From QHXN01 sp963785125 (GTDB lineage: Bacteria > Acidobacteriota > Blastocatellia > Pyrinomonadales > Pyrinomonadaceae): a stretch of 64,000 bases of DNA. The translations under genes and the position numbers were made by a program. Each line of letters begins with the position of its first letter. The first letter of the stretch is position 1. The stretch is taken from positions 496,001 to 560,000 of the forward strand of contig CAWATU010000003.1 in assembly GCA_963785125.1 (NCBI GenBank). The letters run 5' to 3'. The notes under the pieces are model-generated. The model had not been told where the DNA came from. It saw only the letters and a program-made list of their open reading frames with translations, and searched no databases. Shown piece by piece: positions 59,698 to 64,000 of the stretch.

Positions 59698-60759
59698 ATG
59701 TTCAGAAAGAAACTTGGCAACAAGGGCCTCGTCGGCCTCGACATCGGTTCTAGCTCGGTCAAGGCGGTCGAGCTGGCCGGCAAGCCCGGCGCACTCTCAC
59801 TCGTCAACCTCGGCTTCGAGGGGCTCCAGCCAGACACGGTCGTCGACGGCCAGATCATGGAGCTGAACGATGTCTCCGGCGTCATCTCGGGCGTCTTCTC
59901 GCGGCACCAGTTCAAGACCGACCGCGTGGCCGCCGGCGTCTCCGGCAGCTCGGTCATCGTCAAGAACATCATCGTGCCGCAGATGACGCGCGAGGAGCTT
60001 GAGGGCTCTATCGACTGGCACGCCGAGGAGCACATCCCGTTCGAGATTTCGGACGTGAGCCTCGACTATCAGGTCGTCGGCTCCGGCCCCGACTCGCTGC
60101 ACGTGCTGATGGCCGCCTGCAAGCGCGACTTCGTCGCCAATCTGAAGCAGGCCATCCAGCTCGCGGGCAAGCAGCCGGCCGTCATCGACGTGGACGCCTT
60201 CGCGTTGCAGAACTGCTACGAGGTCAACTATCAGCCGGCGGCGAACCTCGTCGTCGCGCTCCTCAACGTCGGCGCCTCGACGATGAACATCAACATCCTG
60301 CGCGGGGTGCGCTCGGTGTTTACGCGCGACGTTTCGGTCGGCGGCAACCAGTACACGTCGCTCCTCCAGAAGGAGCTGGGGCTCACCTACGAGCAGGCCG
60401 AGGCCGTCAAGCGTGGCGCCGAGGCGCCCGCGAACGTGCAGGCCGAGCAGATCGAGGGTGCGCTGGAGTCGGTCTCGGACATGCTCGCGCTGGAGATTTC
60501 GAAGACCTTCGACTTCTACCGCGCGACGGCCGACGACAACGACGGCAGTGTCCAGAAGATTCTGATCTCGGGCGGCGGCTCGAAGCTGCGGGGGCTCACG
60601 GAGTTCCTCTCGAACCGCTTCGAGATGCCGGTTGAGCGGCTCGACCCGTTCCGCCAGATCAAGGTGGACGCGCGCCGCTTCGACCCCGAGTACATGCGCG
60701 AGGTCGTGCCCGAGATGGCGGTCGCCGTCGGGCTCGCCCTGAGAGGAGTGGATGCCTAA
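59698..60759 (+). CDS. pilM: Type IV pilus assembly ATPase-like protein PilM
   Basis: A 353-residue actin-like cytoplasmic protein of the type IV pilus alignment complex. GLVGLDIGSSSVKAVEL is the phosphate-1 motif, SIDWHAEEHIPFEISDVSLDYQV and VDVDAFALQNCYEVNYQ are typical PilM segments, ISGGGSKLRGLTEFLSNRF is the phosphate-2 motif, and AVAVGLALRGVD closes the domain. It binds the N-terminus of PilN. First gene of the operon; its TAA is followed by ATG of pilN one base frame away. Confidence 0.94.
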   Translation: MFRKKLGNKGLVGLDIGSSSVKAVELAGKPGALSLVNLGFEGLQPDTVVDGQIMELNDVSGVISGVFSRHQFKTDRVAAGVSGSSVIVKNIIVPQMTREELEGSIDWHAEEHIPFEISDVSLDYQVVGSGPDSLHVLMAACKRDFVANLKQAIQLAGKQPAVIDVDAFALQNCYEVNYQPAANLVVALLNVGASTMNINILRGVRSVFTRDVSVGGNQYTSLLQKELGLTYEQAEAVKRGAEAPANVQAEQIEGALESVSDMLALEISKTFDFYRATADDNDGSVQKILISGGGSKLRGLTEFLSNRFEMPVERLDPFRQIKVDARRFDPEYMREVVPEMAVAVGLALRGVDA

Positions 60760-61446
60760 ATGATCAAGGTCAACCTTTTAGATTCCGTTACCGAGCGCCA
60801 TCAGTCGAGCGCCGCGGTCGTCGAGGAGAAGGTCGCCAACCCGGCCGCCCGCTTCTGGACGCTCGGCGCGGCCGTCGGCGTCCTCCTCGGGCTGGCGATG
60901 GTCTTCGACTACTACAGCGCGGCGGCCTCGCAGCAGAAGGCGAAGGTCGAGCTGGAGAAGCAGCAGCAGATCGCCGAGCAGATGGCCGCCGTCAACAAGG
61001 AGCAGGCTGACCTGGAGAAGAAGCTCCAGGACATCCAGACGCGCATTGATGTCATCAAGCGGCTCCGCAGCTCGCAGCAGGGGCCGGTCTCGCTCCTCTC
61101 CGACCTCAACTCGCGCCTGCCCGCCGACCGCGACTTCCGCCTCAACACCATCGAGCAGAAGGGTGGCGAGCTGACCATCGAGGGGCAGTCGCCCAACGAG
61201 TACGCGGTCACGCAGTTCGGCCGCAGCCTGGAGTTCTCCGACGGCCTCTTCCTGAACGTGAACCTGGAGGCCGAGCGCAAGAAGGCCGAGGTCAACCCGG
61301 CCGACTACACCGCGGCCGACGGCCCCATCGACACGAGCTTCAAGCCCGAAGTCTTCACCTTCAAGATCAAATGCAAGTACGGCCCGAATCAGCCGCCGGC
61401 TGACGCGAAGCCTGAGAAGCCCGCCAAGAAGGGCAAGAAGAAGTAG
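60760..61446 (+). CDS. pilN: Type IV pilus inner-membrane protein PilN
   Basis: A 228-residue protein that starts MIKVNLLDSVTERHQ, carrying the conserved I-NLL peptide that PilM binds. One membrane helix follows (WTLGAAVGVLLGLAMVFDYYSA), then a coiled coil (KAKVELEKQQQIAEQMAAVNKEQADLEKKLQ) and a ferredoxin-like periplasmic domain (RDFRLNTIEQKGGELTIEGQSPNEYAVTQFGRSLE). The C-terminal PEKPAKKGKKK tail is unusually lysine-rich. Immediately follows pilM. Confidence 0.92.
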   Translation: MIKVNLLDSVTERHQSSAAVVEEKVANPAARFWTLGAAVGVLLGLAMVFDYYSAAASQQKAKVELEKQQQIAEQMAAVNKEQADLEKKLQDIQTRIDVIKRLRSSQQGPVSLLSDLNSRLPADRDFRLNTIEQKGGELTIEGQSPNEYAVTQFGRSLEFSDGLFLNVNLEAERKKAEVNPADYTAADGPIDTSFKPEVFTFKIKCKYGPNQPPADAKPEKPAKKGKKK

Positions 61447-61476
61447 TAGTAGCGGCAGACCGGAAGGAAACGAACG

Positions 61477-62151
61477 ATGCTCAAACTCGATGCCCTCCAA
61501 GAGAAACCCTGGTATGTGCAGCTCGCCGCCTTCGGCGGTGTGGCGCTCCTCCTCTACGGCGCCTTCTGGTATCTCGTCACCAGCTCGACGCGCGCCGAGA
61601 CGCGCGTGGTCGAGACGAAGGTCGAGAGCCTCCGGCGCGCGAATGCCGGCGCCGTCGTCGCCTCGCAGCGCCTCAACGAGTTCAAGGCCAACTACGAGCG
61701 CGCCAAGGCCGACTACGAAGACCTGAAGCTGTTGCTGCCCGAGCAGCGCGAGCTGACGATGGTTCTCCAGAACGTGCAGGACCGGGCCAGAGGCCGCCTG
61801 ACGCTCACGAAGTTCTCGCCGCAGGACGAGGTGCAGCAGGACTTCTACACGGGCAAGCCCGTCCAGGTCGAGGTCACGGGCAACTACAACAGCCTCGGCC
61901 AGTTCTTCGCGCAGATGGCCTCCTACCAGCGCATCGTCTCGATCACGGACTTCAAGGTCACGAAGCTCAGGGTCGCCGCCGACGCGAAGGAGACCCAGAC
62001 CGTCTCAGCCGAGTTCCTCGTCACCGCCTACTACGTCTCGCCCGAGAAGCTTCAGGCGCCGCCGCCGGAGGTCGAGGACAAGAAGGGCAAGGGCAAGAAG
62101 AGCAAGAAGGATAAGAAGGCCGAGGCCGCGAAGGCCGAGTCCGCCGAATAA
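61477..62151 (+). CDS. pilO: Type IV pilus inner-membrane protein PilO
   Basis: A 224-residue protein. Residues 11-35 are a single membrane helix (KPWYVQLAAFGGVALLLYGAFWYLV), then a coiled coil and the ferredoxin-like periplasmic domain (LLLPEQRELTMVLQNVQDRARGRLTLTKFSPQ and VTGNYNSLGQFFAQMASYQRIVSITDFKVTK), as in PilO, which heterodimerises with PilN. The end is a run of about 30 residues, mostly K, E and A (DKKGKGKKSKKDKK). A GGAAGG ribosome site precedes the ATG. Confidence 0.92.
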   Translation: MLKLDALQEKPWYVQLAAFGGVALLLYGAFWYLVTSSTRAETRVVETKVESLRRANAGAVVASQRLNEFKANYERAKADYEDLKLLLPEQRELTMVLQNVQDRARGRLTLTKFSPQDEVQQDFYTGKPVQVEVTGNYNSLGQFFAQMASYQRIVSITDFKVTKLRVAADAKETQTVSAEFLVTAYYVSPEKLQAPPPEVEDKKGKGKKSKKDKKAEAAKAESAE

Positions 62152-62226
62152 GAGGGTGCGGGTCGTGCGCCGGAGTGCGCGCGCCCCGAGCGAGCCAACG
62201 TCGCAGCCGGAACGCAGGAAGAGTTT

Positions 62227-62946
62227 ATGAAGAACAGACACACGCCCAGCGCGCTCAAGGGACTCCTCGCGGCCGCGCTCGTCGCCGCCGCGGCGGCCAC
62301 GGCGCCCGCGCAGACCGCGAGCAGCACCTACCGCGCCACGCAGCGCGATCCTTTCGCGAAGTTCAAGCCGGCCGTCAAGCGCAAGGTCGAGAAGAAGGTC
62401 GCCGCGCCCATCGCCGTCCCGGCCATTCAGGCGCGCATCGAAAACTACAAGGCGCAGAAGCTGGCGGCGATGAACCTCCAGCAGGCGGCGCCGAAGCCGA
62501 CGACCGCGCTCCTCCTCTCCGAGGTGCAGGTCAAGGGCATCTTCCGTACGCCGCGCGGCTACGCCGCGATGGTCGAGGCGACGCCCATCAAGCTCTCCTA
62601 CGTCGTCTACCCCGGCGAGCAGTTCTACGACGGGATGCTGGTCGCCATCGAGGAGTCGCGCCTCGTCTTCCGCAAGCAGACGAAGTGGACGGACGGCAAG
62701 ACCGTGGTTGCCGTCGAGACCAAGCCCCTCGTCCAGCCGACGGCCGCCGACCAGTTGACCGCGCAGCGCGAGCCGCAGACCGCGGCGCCCGCGGCCGAAG
62801 AGAAGAAGTCTGAGGTCACCCAGCTCGTCGAGGCGCTCAAGGCACTCGCGGCCGGGGCCTCGCAGCCGCAGGGCGGCTCCGCCCCGGCGCAGCAGGCGCA
62901 GCCGAGCGCAGACCCCCAGCCCGCCCAGCCGCAGGGGAAACCCTAA
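62227..62946 (+). CDS. pilP: Type IV pilus assembly protein PilP-like
   Basis: A 239-residue exported protein. Its signal (ALKGLLAAALVAAAAATAPAQT) is followed by a Lys/Ala-rich linker, then a PilP-like beta domain (LSEVQVKGIFRTPRGYAAMVEATPIKLSYVVYPGEQFYDGMLVAIEESRLVFRK), which joins the PilNO complex to the PilQ secretin. There is no lipobox cysteine, unlike Gram-negative PilP lipoproteins. The C-terminus is a Pro/Gln/Ala tail. Position in the pil operon supports the call. Confidence 0.83.
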   Translation: MKNRHTPSALKGLLAAALVAAAAATAPAQTASSTYRATQRDPFAKFKPAVKRKVEKKVAAPIAVPAIQARIENYKAQKLAAMNLQQAAPKPTTALLLSEVQVKGIFRTPRGYAAMVEATPIKLSYVVYPGEQFYDGMLVAIEESRLVFRKQTKWTDGKTVVAVETKPLVQPTAADQLTAQREPQTAAPAAEEKKSEVTQLVEALKALAAGASQPQGGSAPAQQAQPSADPQPAQPQGKP

Positions 62947-63176
62947 AAGCCCCCAGCGCCCGAACCGACCCGCCCGACCGTCGCCTCGTCCCGCCTGAAC
63001 TCGAACGGAGGTGAAGAACCTTTCAAGAGGGCCGCGCCCCGCGGCAATTACTTTGACAACATGGCCGTGTGACTCCCGCGTTGTGCGGCGCGCGCTTTAA
63101 GGGTCGGCCGAAGGAGGCCAACCCGAACGAGCGTTAGCGCGTGGCGGACGAGTCACGGCGGCGATGGCTCCGAAGG

Positions 63177-64000
63177 ATGAAGAACATGGCACACACCAAA
63201 AAATTACCCGCGGCTGCGGCGAGAGGCACGCTCGTCCTCCTGCTCGTCGTCGCGTTGGGCCAACTGGCACTCGGCAGCAGCCCCGTCGGCGCGGCGGCTG
63301 CGAAGCCGCCCGTCGCCACCTCCGTGCGCTCGGCCGTCTCCGGCGCGGCCACGCTCATCACCATCGAGGGGACGGCCCCGATGCCTTACGCCGTCAAACG
63401 CCCCGACGCGCTCCACGTCGTCGTCGAGCTGCCCGGCGTTGACGGCTCGCAGCTCTCGCCGACTTACGGCGTCTCTTCGCCACTGGTCGAGAGCCTGACC
63501 GTTAAGCACACGCTGCGCGAGGGCGAGCCCGTCTCCAGCCTTCAGGTCACTTTGCGCGCGCCCGCGCGCGACCGCTCGCGGCTCGAAGGCAGCCACCTCG
63601 TCCTCGAACTCACGGCCGGCGACGCAGCCGCGGCTTCGAGCGCCACCGCCGACCCGGCGCAGACGCGCCCGTCGCCCACCCCGGCCGCCAGCAGCAGCAC
63701 GGCCCCGCAGACCACGCAGGGCACGCAGTACGGCCAGTCCGGCTTCGTCGGCGAGCCCATCAACCTCAACGTCGTCAACGCCGACATCCGCGACATCCTC
63801 AACTACATCACCGAGCAGTACGGCGTGAACTTCGTCGTGGACGCCTCGGTGCGCGGCGTGCCCGTGACGATCAACGTGACGGACGTGCCCTGGAACTTCG
63901 CGCTCGACTCGATCCTGAAGGCCAACCGGCTCGGCGTCGAGGTCAACGGCAACATTCTGCGCGTGGCGACGCTCGTCGTGCTCAAGGATGAGGCCAAGAT
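63177..64000 (+). CDS. pilQ: Type IV pilus secretin PilQ (5' part)
   Basis: Incomplete at the window edge, 274 codons present. The start is MKNMAHTKK at 63177 (GAAGG just upstream) or MAHTKK at 63186; a signal peptide follows (LVLLLVVALGQLALGSS). Residues about 45-145 are an AMIN domain (AATLITIEGTAPMPYAVKRPDALHVVVELPGVD), which binds peptidoglycan. A Ser/Thr/Pro-rich linker then leads to a secretin N0/STN domain (INLNVVNADIRDILNYITEQYGVNFVVDASVRGVPVTINVTDVPWNFALDSILKANRLGVEVNGNILRVA). PilQ forms the outer-membrane pore for the pilus. It is separated from pilP by 230 bp, unusually wide for this operon. Confidence 0.9.
   Translation, partial: MKNMAHTKKLPAAAARGTLVLLLVVALGQLALGSSPVGAAAAKPPVATSVRSAVSGAATLITIEGTAPMPYAVKRPDALHVVVELPGVDGSQLSPTYGVSSPLVESLTVKHTLREGEPVSSLQVTLRAPARDRSRLEGSHLVLELTAGDAAAASSATADPAQTRPSPTPAASSSTAPQTTQGTQYGQSGFVGEPINLNVVNADIRDILNYITEQYGVNFVVDASVRGVPVTINVTDVPWNFALDSILKANRLGVEVNGNILRVATLVVLKDEAK

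Overview
The window is 64 kb of GC-rich bacterial chromosome, most likely from an Acidobacteriota (Blastocatellia-like) genome. The inference rests on gene content: very large Oar-like TonB-dependent receptors with an N-terminal carboxypeptidase-regulatory domain (8871-12686, 14815-18474), a VWFA-related protein of the type annotated in Acidobacteria (41911-42879), an orphan secretin with a cohesin-like tail (37186-39924), a glycine-zipper secreted protein, and a pil operon. No phage, IS element, CRISPR or plasmid gene was seen, and gene density and base composition are even throughout.

Layout. (1) 1-5017: translation and division block: 3' end of pheS, pheT (without the usual EMAP-type tRNA-binding insertion), a small coiled-coil protein, zapA, a PH-domain membrane protein, a 6S RNA gene and a frameshifted ymdB. 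(2) 5016-8706: YbgC-type thioesterase, a secreted HELTH metalloprotease-like protein and a fused pabB-pabC folate gene. (3) 8722-28141: scavenging and catabolism: two giant TonB receptors around an exported D-aminoacylase, then nagA, a glcDE-glcF glycolate oxidase operon, an exported amidohydrolase, the gltS glutamate symporter and an exported class-A beta-lactamase-like serine hydrolase. (4) 28199-36508: a methyltransferase, a DsbA-VKOR oxidative-folding pair, two uncharacterised envelope proteins, a lytic transglycosylase lipoprotein, OsmC and a glycine-zipper protein. (5) 36762-48518: lone receiver protein, secretin-cohesin protein, an AlkZ-related gene broken by a frameshift, VWFA-related protein, a third TonB receptor, and an M56 peptidase-BlaI pair. 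(6) 48589-58987: tRNA-His, tRNA-Arg, AI-2E-type permease, HU, phosphoglucomutase, an MFS drug exporter, tRNA-Pro, RdgB, an unknown helical protein and a DUF3352-like protein. (7) 59158-64000: a type IV pilus assembly operon pilM-N-O-P-Q (pilQ runs off the end) preceded by a strong promoter and a cyclic-di-GMP class I riboswitch.

The most striking non-coding signal is a set of eleven long intergenic inverted repeats. Each arm is built from degenerate heptanucleotide tandem repeats of six different unit sequences, and every element begins within about 18 nt of the 3' end of a gene or of the 6S RNA. Two of them are composite, with an inner perfect GC hairpin, and lie between convergent genes. 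Other notable points are a pair of near-identical approximately 70-bp promoter elements flanking the first TonB receptor gene, and the riboswitch in front of the pilus operon.

Two genes (ymdB and the AlkZ-related gene) each carry a single-base frameshift that otherwise leaves a full-length family member, so either real decay or sequencing error is possible. All functions are assigned from recognisable motifs and context; no searches could be run.
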